Shown here one piece after another: positions 6,815 to 15,245 of a stretch of DNA of 18,918 nt. Made by a program: the position numbers and the translations under genes. The notes under the pieces were generated by a model. That model was not told the origin of the DNA, ran no database searches, and was given only the letters and a program-made list of their open reading frames with translations. Every line of letters begins with the position of its first letter. The first letter of the stretch is position 1. The stretch comes from Bacteroidales bacterium (GTDB lineage Bacteria > Bacteroidota > Bacteroidia > Bacteroidales > WCHB1-69). The DNA lies in NCBI GenBank assembly GCA_031266895.1, contig JAISAD010000178.1:1-18918 (forward strand), written 5' to 3'.

Positions 6815-8410
6815 TTACAAAGCATCGCGCGTAACAGGATTTCCCTCTCGGTGTTCGGGGTAATCAAGAGAATAGTGTAATCCGCGGCTCTCCTTTCTAT
6901 CTATCGCATTCTTAATAATTAAGTAGCCGATGTTAATCATGTTGCGTAACTCGCAAATTTCCGGAATCAGAATAGAGCGCTTATAAAGCTCTTCGGTTTC
7001 CCGATACAAAATTTCAAGACGGTCAAAAGCACGCTGCAAACGCAGATTGGAGCGCACAATTCCTACATAATTTATCATAATGGTTTGCAGTTCTTTACGG
7101 GTTTGCGTAATGAGCACCATCTCTTCATTCAGTACCGTGCCTGAGGTATCCCATTCGGGAATAGAGTTGCAGAAATCAATTTGTGGTATCTCATCTATGG
7201 CTTTCAAGCAGGCGCGATGTGAAAAAACTAAAGCTTCCAATAACGAATTGGATGCCAGTCTGTTAGCGCCATGCAAGCCGGTAGAGGCACACTCTCCCGA
7301 AGCAAACAGATGACGAATGGAGGTAGCGCCCCACTCGTTAGTTTTAATACCGCCGCAGGAGTAATGCGCAGCTGGCACCACAGGAATACAGGCTTTGGTA
7401 ATGTCAATGCCGATACTGAGGCACTTGGCATAAATATTCGGAAAATGATTAAATATCTCATCTTTAGACAGATGCGTTGCATCTAACCAAACATGGTCGC
7501 AGCCCTGCAGCTTCATTTCGTTGTCGATAGCGCGCGCCACAATATCTCGAGGGGCTAATGAGCCGCGTGGGTCATACTTCTTCATAAAGTCATTGCCGGC
7601 ATCATCTTTCAAAATAGCGCCCGAACCGCGCATTGCCTCTGTAATCAAGAAAGAGGGTGATTCGGTAGGGTTATAGAGTGAAGTGGGGTGAAATTGCACA
7701 AATTCCATGCCGGCTACTGCCCCTTTGGCGCGATAGACCATTGAAATGCCGTCTCCTGTGGCGATAGGAGGGTTGGTGGTATTGCCGTAAACGGTGCCTA
7801 TGCCACCGGTAGCCATCATTGTTATCTTTGATAAAATAGTTTGCACACGTTTAGTATTGGGATTATAAACATAAGATCCATAGCATGTTATATGTTCCGT
7901 GCGGCGACTTACCTCAATGCCGAGGTGATGTTGCGTAATAATTTCTACTGCCAAATGATTTTCGAGCATTTCAATATTCTCGTTCATCATGACTGCCTTT
8001 ATCAGTTTCTGCTCAATTTCGAGACCGGTAATGTCCTTATGATGCAGCACGCGAAATTCAGAATGGCCGCCTTCGCGTGCCAAGGCAAAGCGCCCCGTGG
8101 CAGTACGGTCAAAATTTACTCCCCATTCTACCAGCTCATGCACGCGGGCAGTGGATTCGCGGATGGTAAGTTCTACAATCTTTCTATCCGACAGTTCGTC
8201 GCCGGCAATCATAGTATCTTTGATATGTTTTTCGTAGGTATCTGGGTGGTAAATAACTGCTGCAATGCCCCCCTGTGCATATTTGGTTGAAGAGTCGTCG
8301 ATATTTGACTTCGTAACAATGCATACTTTGCCATAATTGGCTGCTTTCAAGGCAAAACAGAGGCCTGCAATTCCCGATCCGATTACTAAAAAATCTACTT
8401 TTTTTCTCAT
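6815..8410 (-). CDS. nadB: L-aspartate oxidase
   Basis: About 531 residues. This flavoprotein oxidises L-aspartate to iminoaspartate, the first step of de novo NAD synthesis; fumarate can be the acceptor in anaerobes. The FAD-binding motif VIGSGIAGL lies at the N terminus and TKYAQGGIAAV follows. Active-site residues comparable to E. coli NadB are His241 (QFHPTSLY), Arg288 (APRDIV), His349 (PAAHYSCGG) and Arg384 (GLHGANRLASNSLLEA). The C-terminal helical domain of the succinate dehydrogenase/aspartate oxidase superfamily is present. The start is uncertain between ATG 8410 (chosen, because family members begin a few residues before the FAD motif) and ATG 8419. The frame is open further upstream, but that part overlaps mtgA. 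nadA and nadC are not adjacent. The gene follows mtgA by about 50 bases. Confidence 0.95.
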   Translation of the reverse strand: MRKKVDFLVIGSGIAGLCFALKAANYGKVCIVTKSNIDDSSTKYAQGGIAAVIYHPDTYEKHIKDTMIAGDELSDRKIVELTIRESTARVHELVEWGVNFDRTATGRFALAREGGHSEFRVLHHKDITGLEIEQKLIKAVMMNENIEMLENHLAVEIITQHHLGIEVSRRTEHITCYGSYVYNPNTKRVQTILSKITMMATGGIGTVYGNTTNPPIATGDGISMVYRAKGAVAGMEFVQFHPTSLYNPTESPSFLITEAMRGSGAILKDDAGNDFMKKYDPRGSLAPRDIVARAIDNEMKLQGCDHVWLDATHLSKDEIFNHFPNIYAKCLSIGIDITKACIPVVPAAHYSCGGIKTNEWGATSIRHLFASGECASTGLHGANRLASNSLLEALVFSHRACLKAIDEIPQIDFCNSIPEWDTSGTVLNEEMVLITQTRKELQTIMINYVGIVRSNLRLQRAFDRLEILYRETEELYKRSILIPEICELRNMINIGYLIIKNAIDRKESRGLHYSLDYPEHREGNPVTRDAL

Positions 8411-8462
8411 GTTTTCCATATTTTGAGGGCGACCGCGAGGTGCTCCCTTATGTTTATTTTTT

Positions 8463-9263
8463 CTATAATTCCAATAGTTTACCGTCGATTTTTTTTCGTC
8501 GGCGGGTTTCCCGTTTCTGATAACGTTGCCGTGCCTTTTTAATGGAATTGTCATCAAATTTGATCTGTCCTATTTTTTGCGACAACCCAAAGATGTGATT
8601 AGCGCGAGTGCTCAGGTAGCCGGAGGGCTGGCCGGGGTTGCGGGTTAATGGAGCGGGAAAAGCCGCCACAATCAGCGCCGCCTGATAGCCATTTAATTGT
8701 TTGGCGCTTTTCCGGAAATAGCATTGAGCGGCAGCCTCTGCCCCATAGATGCCGGATCCCATCTCTATTTTATTGAGATATACTTCCATAATGCGCTCTT
8801 TACTCCAAAAAGTCTCTATTAAAAAGGTGAAATAGACTTCCATGCCCTTGCGTATCCATGAACGGCCATCCCAGAGAAAGATGTTTTTCGCTGTCTGTTG
8901 CGAAATGGTGCTTGCTCCCCGGTAGCGCCCCCTGTCGCGGTCGTCTATGGCTTTTTGAATAGCGCCGAAATCGAAGCCGTGATGTCCCAGAAAATTGTTG
9001 TCTTCAGCAGCCACTGCACAATTTATCAGGCAGGGAGATATGTCTTTCAAATCTTTCCATTTTTGATTTATGGGCAGTCCGCTCTCTATTTTGCGCAACA
9101 CCATTAGCGGTGTAACAGGTGGATTAATCCAGCGATACAGTATGACAAGCAATAGTGAGAATGACACAAAGAGAAGCAATATATATAATACGCCCCGCAA
9201 GATTTTTTGCAGCAGATTTGATGGCGTTATTGTCCCGTTAGTTTTGCTCTTTTTCTTCGTCAT
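8463..9263 (-). CDS. mtgA: Monofunctional biosynthetic peptidoglycan transglycosylase (GT51)
   Basis: A 266-residue inner-membrane glycosyltransferase that polymerises lipid II into glycan strands. One transmembrane segment lies at about 23-43 after a basic N terminus. The GT51 motifs occur in order: AVAAEDNNFLGHHGFD with catalytic Glu87, RGASTISQQTAKNIFL (116-130), the second acidic site Glu150 in LIETFWSKERIMEVYLNK, and a GSGIYGAEAAAQCYF block. There is no transpeptidase domain, which separates it from class A penicillin-binding proteins. The C terminus is strongly basic (QKRETRRRKK). It sits 21 bases after the large T9SS surface-protein gene and upstream of nadB on the same strand, suggesting one transcript. 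Confidence 0.95.
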   Translation of the reverse strand: MTKKKSKTNGTITPSNLLQKILRGVLYILLLFVSFSLLLVILYRWINPPVTPLMVLRKIESGLPINQKWKDLKDISPCLINCAVAAEDNNFLGHHGFDFGAIQKAIDDRDRGRYRGASTISQQTAKNIFLWDGRSWIRKGMEVYFTFLIETFWSKERIMEVYLNKIEMGSGIYGAEAAAQCYFRKSAKQLNGYQAALIVAAFPAPLTRNPGQPSGYLSTRANHIFGLSQKIGQIKFDDNSIKKARQRYQKRETRRRKKIDGKLLEL

Positions 9264-9284
9264 AAGACCGCTCTTTTGAACGTT

Positions 9285-12200
9285 TTACCGCATCAGCAGA
9301 ACCGCCCCTTTATATTCTTTAGGGACGAGGTCAAGTGTTTGTGTTTTAATGATATAAATATACTCGCCAGTTGGACATTCGTTTCCTTTGCGATCGTGCC
9401 CATCCCAGGAGTCATAAGGCGAGCCGGTACGGTATATCAAATTGCCCCACCGGTTATAAATCAACATTTCGTAAACGGTTTCATCCATACCGTAGCCTGA
9501 CGGCTTAAACTCTTCGTTGATGCCGTCTCCATCAGGAGAGAATGCAGCAGGCACGTAGAGAAAATAGGGAACTTCTACAGTAATGGTTTGCCATATCGAA
9601 TCGCGGCAGTCGCTTGAATCCGTGGCTGTGAGCCATATTGTATAGCGTCCCGGACGGGTATAGTTATGATCGGGTTCAAAGTCGGCAGAACCGGTTTCGG
9701 ATGAATACTTATCTCCAAACAGCCAATAGTAGCTGCTTGCATTTTGCGAAAGATTATTAAAATGTACTATTCCCTGCCCGTTTTCTACATAAACATGGTC
9801 TGGGGTAGGGATAAATGCAGCTATGGGAGGTGGTGTTACCTCTACCGTCAGGGTGTCTCGAACGGTACAGCCTTCCATATCGGTAGCTTCAAGCACGTAC
9901 TGTTTGGTTTGAGACGGCTTAACAAGGATAGAGGGCACATTGCCCTGACCTACAGTAGGCCAGTTGAGGATGGTACTGTCCATGTTAATACTGTCGGCGG
10001 TTAAGATGACTTCCGTACCCAGACAGATGCTAATCCAGTCGCCAACGTCTTCATGATTGAGCATGATTTGCGGCTTAATGAGTGCTTTAATATGGATGGC
10101 CTGCTCGGCAGTGCGTGTACAGTAGTCGGCAAAAGTAACCGTACAGGAGTAAGTTTGATCGGTGATGCCGGGTGTAACGGTAATGGTTTGGGTGGTGTCG
10201 CCGGTGGACCACAGGTAATGCATATTGTCATACAGCTGGGGGTAGGCTGCAGGCGCTGCTGGATGTGTTACGGTTAATTGCGTGGAGGCATTCGGGCAGA
10301 TTAACGAATCTTCTACCTCAATAGCAATTTCTCTTGGCGGCAGATAGAAGACTACGGTATCCATTACAGTATAATGAGCGCCATTGCTGCCATCATATTT
10401 AATCCGACAAATAAAATTGGTGGTAACATCAGCTGCTACATTGGCATATTTCACAGTTGAGATAGGCTGCGAATTGGTATCATTTCTAAACCAGGCTATC
10501 TCGTACTCCATAGGCGCTACGGGGACAAAACGCCATGCCTCACGGGCGCTTTCATTAGTTTCGCCGAGTACATTCCACCCATGCAATGCATCAGTACCCC
10601 CTGGTCCATAAGGAGTAATCCCTCTCCCCGGAACTATTAACAGTTGTGATCCTGTTGAATTTTGCAGGCCAATAATTCCTTCTCCATTATGATTAGTACT
10701 CGCACAGCATTTTCGATGACGAACATGCACTTCAATAATATTAGTGCCTTCATACATTACCATTTGATAGGAGTTTCTAAATTCTGTACTGTTTTGGTAG
10801 ATTGATGTGCCAAAAAGTTGAACTTGCCAAAAACTGAACACAAAAGTTCGACAGGGATATTCTCCTAAAACACCAAATCGAATATTATTACCTCGAGGTA
10901 TTCCTGGAATTGTAACACTGGGGTCTAAATCTTCCATGCCACAATAGATAGAATTTTTAGGTACCGGACAATCTGGGGGTGTATAGTAATTATTACAAGC
11001 CTGGTAGTAGCTGGAGTAAGCATATGCAAAATGATGTCCATTAGGGTAGATGTCCATTGAAATACAACCATTAGCTCCGGGCGAGGCATTTGTATAATGT
11101 TTCCCGAAAAAATCAAATGTAAATGGCAATGTAGTAGGCGGACCCCAATTATCATCTACGCTCATTCCTAAAGGAGTCAAATTTTGATCATACAAATCAT
11201 AAGGTGGGTTGTAGGGAATAGGGTTGATCGTATAGTCGTTGGTATATTTACCGGTAACGCTGATTTCAGCTTCAAAATGATAGAGTTGTGTGTTTTGGCA
11301 ATCTACCCTGATAGTGTCGCTATTCAATAAATTTTCATCCAGTATTACCACACTGGGGCAGGCCGAAGCGCTTGCGTCCAGGTGAAAAATTTCATCTGCA
11401 CAGGTAACCTTAGCTTTCCAGCCTGTTCCTGCTCCGGTAGAATTGGATTTAAAATGAAACGTAAGGGCGCGAATGCTGGGAACACCATTATCATAACCCG
11501 AAGAGAAGATGTCTTTAGGCGGAGCCTTGCCCCAATTGCCGGCCGCATAAGCTGCTGAATTTATATTGGCGTCTGTAAATTTTCCAATCAATCGGGCATT
11601 TGCATTAATTCCATCGTAAATAAAGAGGGTATCTCCCGCCGATACATTAAATTCCGAAAACTCCACATGTACATACGACCCTACATCCGATCGAAATCTG
11701 ACATAACAGTCTTGGTTATTACCATAGTTTCCGGAAGGACCGCCCGAATCGAAGAACCAGGCGTTGCAGGATGTTTTGTCTAACGGACTTATAGGAGTTC
11801 CGCTATATTGGCCCACCAATCCCAGACGCACGGTGTCTGGGTTAATTCTTCGATACTGATACCATGCCATCCATCCGGCTTCCCGTCCGTTGCCGGTTAC
11901 TACATCGTTGGTGTGCATTACAAAGGTGAGGCAGTTTCCAGAAGATTCGATAATACCGGGTGAGGTCTGGTCAACGTAAGAACCTATTAAATTGCTTGTT
12001 CCGGTTCCGTCATAAATCCACAGGGTATCACCTGTTCCTAAAGTAAACGGCGTTATAGAACTTTCATGAGAGAAGTTTACAATTAAGGTAGTTCCGCTTG
12101 GCACGCAAAGGGTAAATGTGCAATTTAAATTGGTACCATAGTTGGCGCTGGGGCCTCCAGGATCCCAGAACCAGCCCATGTCGCCGTTTTGACTTGAGCT

Positions 12201-12293
12201 GGTTGAGGGCATTGTAATGTTGGTTTGCGCACCGGCAACAAGTCCCAGCAGCAAAGTTATGGTTATGATAAGCGTTATTTTTATTCTGTTCAT
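9285..12293 (-). CDS. Large T9SS-exported surface protein: CUB-like domains, PKD domain, type B (CHU_C) sorting tail
   Basis: 1002 residues from the ATG at 12293. An earlier in-frame ATG (12317) lies inside the -7 promoter and is rejected. A clear signal peptide (MNRIKITLIITITLLLGLVAGA) is followed by two CUB-like modules (about 30-150 and 155-305), each with a WFWDPGGPSANYG / WFFDSGGPSGNYG block and a DTLWIYDG / DTLFIYDG block. A further region (about 370-600) shows the plan of a nidogen-like beta domain (LPFTFDFFGKHYTN, GCISMD). Ig-like segments follow, then a PKD domain (about 830-920, YYWLFGD and PGRYTIWLTATD). The tail AAFSPDGDGINEEF, IYNRWGNLIY, WDGHDRKGNECPTGEYIY is the type B T9SS sorting domain, usually linked to surface display through the PorP/SprF system. 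The ligand is unknown; an adhesin or matrix protein is plausible. mtgA follows 21 bases downstream. Confidence 0.9.
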   Translation of the reverse strand: MNRIKITLIITITLLLGLVAGAQTNITMPSTSSSQNGDMGWFWDPGGPSANYGTNLNCTFTLCVPSGTTLIVNFSHESSITPFTLGTGDTLWIYDGTGTSNLIGSYVDQTSPGIIESSGNCLTFVMHTNDVVTGNGREAGWMAWYQYRRINPDTVRLGLVGQYSGTPISPLDKTSCNAWFFDSGGPSGNYGNNQDCYVRFRSDVGSYVHVEFSEFNVSAGDTLFIYDGINANARLIGKFTDANINSAAYAAGNWGKAPPKDIFSSGYDNGVPSIRALTFHFKSNSTGAGTGWKAKVTCADEIFHLDASASACPSVVILDENLLNSDTIRVDCQNTQLYHFEAEISVTGKYTNDYTINPIPYNPPYDLYDQNLTPLGMSVDDNWGPPTTLPFTFDFFGKHYTNASPGANGCISMDIYPNGHHFAYAYSSYYQACNNYYTPPDCPVPKNSIYCGMEDLDPSVTIPGIPRGNNIRFGVLGEYPCRTFVFSFWQVQLFGTSIYQNSTEFRNSYQMVMYEGTNIIEVHVRHRKCCASTNHNGEGIIGLQNSTGSQLLIVPGRGITPYGPGGTDALHGWNVLGETNESAREAWRFVPVAPMEYEIAWFRNDTNSQPISTVKYANVAADVTTNFICRIKYDGSNGAHYTVMDTVVFYLPPREIAIEVEDSLICPNASTQLTVTHPAAPAAYPQLYDNMHYLWSTGDTTQTITVTPGITDQTYSCTVTFADYCTRTAEQAIHIKALIKPQIMLNHEDVGDWISICLGTEVILTADSINMDSTILNWPTVGQGNVPSILVKPSQTKQYVLEATDMEGCTVRDTLTVEVTPPPIAAFIPTPDHVYVENGQGIVHFNNLSQNASSYYWLFGDKYSSETGSADFEPDHNYTRPGRYTIWLTATDSSDCRDSIWQTITVEVPYFLYVPAAFSPDGDGINEEFKPSGYGMDETVYEMLIYNRWGNLIYRTGSPYDSWDGHDRKGNECPTGEYIYIIKTQTLDLVPKEYKGAVLLMR

Positions 12294-12314
12294 AGTTTTA
12301 AAGTTTTTGAAATG

Positions 12315-12322
12315 CAAAGATA
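12315..12322 (-). promoter_or_regulatory. -7 promoter element of the large surface-protein gene
   Basis: TATCTTTG on the minus strand matches TAnnTTTG. It ends 21 bases before the ATG at 12293. It overlaps an alternative upstream ATG at 12317, supporting the shorter protein. No good -33 TTTG is seen at 19-21 bases. Confidence 0.5.
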
Positions 12323-12371
12323 AAGATTTTTTTCGATTCTATTATGGCAGACAATGATTTTAATTCCAATA

Positions 12372-12400
12372 TTGCATATTGTTATTTTTTTTTACTTTTG
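12372..12400 (+). promoter_or_regulatory. rfbD promoter (TTG-N18-TACTTTTG), directly against the start codon
   Basis: TTG at 12372-12374, 18 bases, then TACTTTTG at 12393-12400 fit the Bacteroidetes promoter pattern. Only four bases separate the element from the ATG at 12405, so transcription should begin at or next to the start codon. Confidence 0.6.
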
Positions 12401-12404
12401 CAAA

Positions 12405-13301
12405 ATGAAACAAGAAATTTCCTCGTCAACTGTCTGTCCTGTTTGGGTTTCCGGTGCTAACGGTCAGTTAGGCAGGTGCATACGCGATTGTGCAGCCAGC
12501 ACTGACAGCCGTTATCGATTTCTTTTTACCGACATTGCAGAGCTGGATATTACTGATGGAGAGGCTGTAAATCGTTTTTTGGTTGAAAATCGAGTGGAAG
12601 TTATTATCAATGCAGCGGCTTATACGGCGGTAGATAAGGCCGAGACAGACATTGCTGCCGCCACATTGCTCAACAGCAGCGCAGTGGCAGGCCTGGCACA
12701 GGCGGCACGCGCGCACAACACGCTGCTGATTCACATCTCTACAGATTATGTATTTGATGGCGAAGCTACTGTTCCCTATACTGTTGAGTCGCCGTTGCAT
12801 CCCATATCGGTTTATGGCGCTACCAAGGCTGCAGGCGAAGAGGCTATTCGGGCAAGCGGCTGCAGGGCGCTTATTATCCGCACGTCGTGGCTCTATTCCG
12901 TTTATGGGCACAATTTTGTGAAAACAGTGCTTCAACTGGGACAAGCTGCGCACGAGTTACGCATGGTAAATGACCAGTTCGGCGCGCCTACTTCAGCACA
13001 CGATTTGGCGCAAGCCATTATATCTCTTTTGTCTTACAGAAGCGTTATAAAAGATTGTGTTGTGCTGCATTATGCCAATGAAGGGGAGATTAGCTGGTAC
13101 GATTTTGCCTGTGCTATTGTGGAATTGGCCGGCTGCCATGTTGTGGTTGCGCCTGTGCCCACTTCGGCGTGTCCGACTGCGGCACGCAGGCCCAGGTATT
13201 CGGTTCTTGACCTTTCGCGCATTAAAACGGAGTTCGGTATTACTATTCCCTGCTGGCGCGACAGTTTGAAGCAGGTGGTTGAAAGGCTTCTACAATTTTA
13301 A
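12405..13301 (+). CDS. rfbD: dTDP-4-dehydrorhamnose reductase (RmlD/RfbD)
   Basis: 298 residues. This cytoplasmic short-chain dehydrogenase reduces dTDP-4-dehydro-L-rhamnose with NAD(P)H, the last step of dTDP-L-rhamnose synthesis for O-antigen or other surface glycans. The Rossmann motif GANGQLG lies at residues 17-23, INAAAYTAVDKAE at about 69-80, and the catalytic Thr113 (ISTDYVFDG) and Tyr137-x3-Lys141 (YGATK) are present. An upstream ATG (12354) is rejected because it precedes the promoter. The N terminus has about ten residues before the usual start and no alternative start closer to the motif. rfbA, rfbB and rfbC are not adjacent. The 3' end overlaps folP tail to tail by 59 bp. Confidence 0.92.
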   Translation: MKQEISSSTVCPVWVSGANGQLGRCIRDCAASTDSRYRFLFTDIAELDITDGEAVNRFLVENRVEVIINAAAYTAVDKAETDIAAATLLNSSAVAGLAQAARAHNTLLIHISTDYVFDGEATVPYTVESPLHPISVYGATKAAGEEAIRASGCRALIIRTSWLYSVYGHNFVKTVLQLGQAAHELRMVNDQFGAPTSAHDLAQAIISLLSYRSVIKDCVVLHYANEGEISWYDFACAIVELAGCHVVVAPVPTSACPTAARRPRYSVLDLSRIKTEFGITIPCWRDSLKQVVERLLQF

Positions 13302-14097
13302 TTACCTCTACCGCTTCTTTTACATCGTGCACGCGCAAAATGTGAGCGCCGCGCTCTATGGCTAAGGTGTTGAGTACGGAGGTGCCGTTAAGAGCCTGTT
13401 CGGGGGTTGTTTGCAATAATTTATAAATCATTGATTTGCGAGATATGCCTACCAGCAGGGGACGCCCGAATATGTGAAAAGCCTCCAGGTTGTTCATCAG
13501 GTGATAATTTTGCGCTTGCGTTTTGCCGAATCCGAATCCGGGGTCTATAATGACATCATGTACCCCCAAACTGTTCAGGCATTCCAGTTGGCGGCCTGTA
13601 AACTGTAAAATATCAGTCAGCAAGTCGTTATAGTGTATGTGCTGCTGCATAATGTCGGGCTTGGCAGATGTATGCATCAGACAGTAGGGAACTTGCAGGG
13701 CAGCTACCGTCTTTAGCATGTTTGCATCGAAGGCGCCACCCGACACGTCGTTAATCATTGCGGCTCCTTCATTTACAGCCATTTCAGCCACGGAGGCACG
13801 CCATGTATCTATGGAAAGCAGCGCATCGGGAAATGCTTTGAGAATAAGGCGTACTGTTTTTTTAATGCGCTCGTTTTCGATTGCTTCATCCAGTTCGGCA
13901 GCGCCGGGTCGAGTAGAAACTGCCCCGATATCAATCAGCGCTGCCCCTTCTTCCAATATCTGTGCTGCCCGTGCCACAATGGCTTTTTCGGTTGTATATT
14001 TTCCTCCGTCAAAAAAGGAATCGTCCGTAATATTTAAAATACCCATTACCACGGGAGGGTTTAGTGACAGCAACTGTTTTTTTAAATTTAAAGTCAT
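13243..14097 (-). CDS. folP: Dihydropteroate synthase
   Basis: 284 residues. It condenses p-aminobenzoate with 6-hydroxymethyl-dihydropterin diphosphate in folate synthesis; this enzyme family is the sulfonamide target. TIM-barrel motifs are in order: VMGILNITDDSFFDGGKY (usual form TPDSF, here TDDSF), DIGAVSTRPGA, SIDTW, INDVSGG, IDPGFGFGKT, LVGISRKSMI and LRVHDVKE. The ATG at 14097 is chosen because an upstream in-frame ATG at 14178 lies inside the preceding gene; AGGAAACAGAAAGA precedes it. Nineteen bases separate it from the CNNM-type gene upstream, so the two are probably cotranscribed. The last residues overlap the rfbD 3' end and look unlike the usual C terminus. Confidence 0.95.
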   Translation of the reverse strand: MTLNLKKQLLSLNPPVVMGILNITDDSFFDGGKYTTEKAIVARAAQILEEGAALIDIGAVSTRPGAAELDEAIENERIKKTVRLILKAFPDALLSIDTWRASVAEMAVNEGAAMINDVSGGAFDANMLKTVAALQVPYCLMHTSAKPDIMQQHIHYNDLLTDILQFTGRQLECLNSLGVHDVIIDPGFGFGKTQAQNYHLMNNLEAFHIFGRPLLVGISRKSMIYKLLQTTPEQALNGTSVLNTLAIERGAHILRVHDVKEAVEVIKIVEAFQPPASNCRASRE

Positions 14098-14116
14098 TGT
14101 TTTATCTTTCTGTTTC

Positions 14117-15130
14117 CTATTTTGCATTCTCGCGTGCAAACTGCTGCAAATCGGGAATGGTGTCGGTTTCGTCCACAATTTCCAATCCTATAATGGTTTC
14201 AATAATATCTTCCATTGTTACGAGTCCTTCCATATCGCCATGCTCATCTACCACAAGGCAGATATGCTCCCTACGATTGAGCAAATGCTCCCAAACGCTA
14301 AAGAGCGGGGCAGTGTTGGGTACAGCTATAATATTATGTTTTAGATGCTTAACAGATATATCTTTTTTATCTTCGGCCAGATGCGCCAGTACCGATTGCC
14401 GCAGTACGTAGCCGGTGATTCGTTCTTCGCTGCCAGCGCACAGCACAATGCGTGAAAAGGGTTTGAATTGCGGCTTTTCCATAAACTCTTCGCAGCTTGT
14501 CTCTTCGTTGGCCATGGATACTACCTTGCGGGGCGTCATTACTTCGGAGACGCGTATCTGTTTTAATTTTAATATATTTTGTATCATCTGTTTTTCATTT
14601 TCGGAAAAGATGCCATCGTCGGCGCCCATGCTGGTGAGGGCAGAAATCTCTTCGCGACTGGTGCGCTGTTCCTGATGCGATTTCGTAAACAGCTTTGAGA
14701 TGAAAGCCGAGATGAATACTAAGGGATAGATTACAATTATCATTGTCCGAATGGTGTATGTGGCAAAGTGCGCCAGTGATTTATGGTAGATTGTGCCGAT
14801 TGTTTTCGGGATAATTTCTGTAAATATCAAAATCATAAAGGTTAGTATGGCTGATACAAGCCCAAGATAGCCTTCTCCGAAGACGATAATGGCTTGAGCG
14901 CCTACGCCGGCCGCTCCAACTGTGTGGGCAATGGTGTTAAGCGATAAAATGGCGCTTAGCGGCTTGTCGATATTTTCTTTCAATTGGATAAAGGGAGATG
15001 CCCATGTGCATCCCTCCTCCCTTTTTACAACCAGAAAGGAGGTGCTTGTGGTAAGCAGTACGGCCTCTAAGATCGAGCATAAAAACGAGGTGAAAAGTGC
15101 TAGAAAGAGGTATAGGAAGAGTAAAAGCAT
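14117..15130 (-). CDS. CNNM/HlyC-CorC-type membrane protein with CBS pair
   Basis: 337 residues. An N-terminal DUF21/CNNM membrane domain (about 1-150) has four hydrophobic segments and the motifs LSLNTIAHTVGAAGVGAQA (63-81) and FTEIIPKTIG (103-112). A cytoplasmic region with two CBS domains follows (about 195-325, VMTPRKVVSM and VDEHGDMEGLVTMEDIIETIIG). The family is linked to Mg2+ or other cation efflux, and some members were named haemolysins; no substrate can be assigned here. It lacks the C-terminal CorC_HlyC domain found in longer relatives, ending soon after GLEIVDETD. It heads a two-gene unit with folP. Confidence 0.88.
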   Translation of the reverse strand: MLLLFLYLFLALFTSFLCSILEAVLLTTSTSFLVVKREEGCTWASPFIQLKENIDKPLSAILSLNTIAHTVGAAGVGAQAIIVFGEGYLGLVSAILTFMILIFTEIIPKTIGTIYHKSLAHFATYTIRTMIIVIYPLVFISAFISKLFTKSHQEQRTSREEISALTSMGADDGIFSENEKQMIQNILKLKQIRVSEVMTPRKVVSMANEETSCEEFMEKPQFKPFSRIVLCAGSEERITGYVLRQSVLAHLAEDKKDISVKHLKHNIIAVPNTAPLFSVWEHLLNRREHICLVVDEHGDMEGLVTMEDIIETIIGLEIVDETDTIPDLQQFARENAK

Positions 15131-15150
15131 ATTTGTTTTGTAATTGGGCG

Positions 15151-15158
15151 CAAAGATA
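15151..15158 (-). promoter_or_regulatory. -7 promoter element of the CNNM-folP unit
   Basis: TATCTTTG on the minus strand matches TAnnTTTG and ends 20 bases before the ATG at 15130. No convincing -33 TTTG is seen. It lies just beyond the long hairpin that follows hydA. Confidence 0.5.
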
Positions 15159-15179
15159 CGATTTTTGAGCTACAGGTTA

Positions 15180-15229
15180 TTTTATGCTAAACAGGGCTGT
15201 TTGTCAAGACAGCCCTGTTTAACATAAAA
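15180..15229. terminator. Long hairpin after hydA, probable terminator without U-tract
   Basis: An inverted repeat of 21 paired positions with one mismatch (C15187 against A15222) encloses an 8-base loop. The core is AAACAGGGCTGT with ACAGCCCTGTTT. It starts 16 bases after the hydA stop (15246) and ends the hydrogenase operon. Neither strand has a run of T after the stem, so termination efficiency is uncertain. Confidence 0.6.
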
Positions 15230-15245
15230 CAGCAGTGTTTGATAG

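Noticed and set aside
8420..8462. GC-rich hairpin between mtgA and nadB
   Set aside because: The possible stem around AGGGAGCACC and its partner has four mismatches in ten positions, too weak to call.
8411..8557. N-terminal extension of NadB by up to 49 residues
   Set aside because: It overlaps the mtgA coding region and has no similarity to a flavoprotein; the FAD motif follows directly after the ATG at 8410.
12294..12317. Earlier ATG for the large surface protein
   Set aside because: It overlaps the -7 promoter element, and the signal peptide begins properly at the later ATG.
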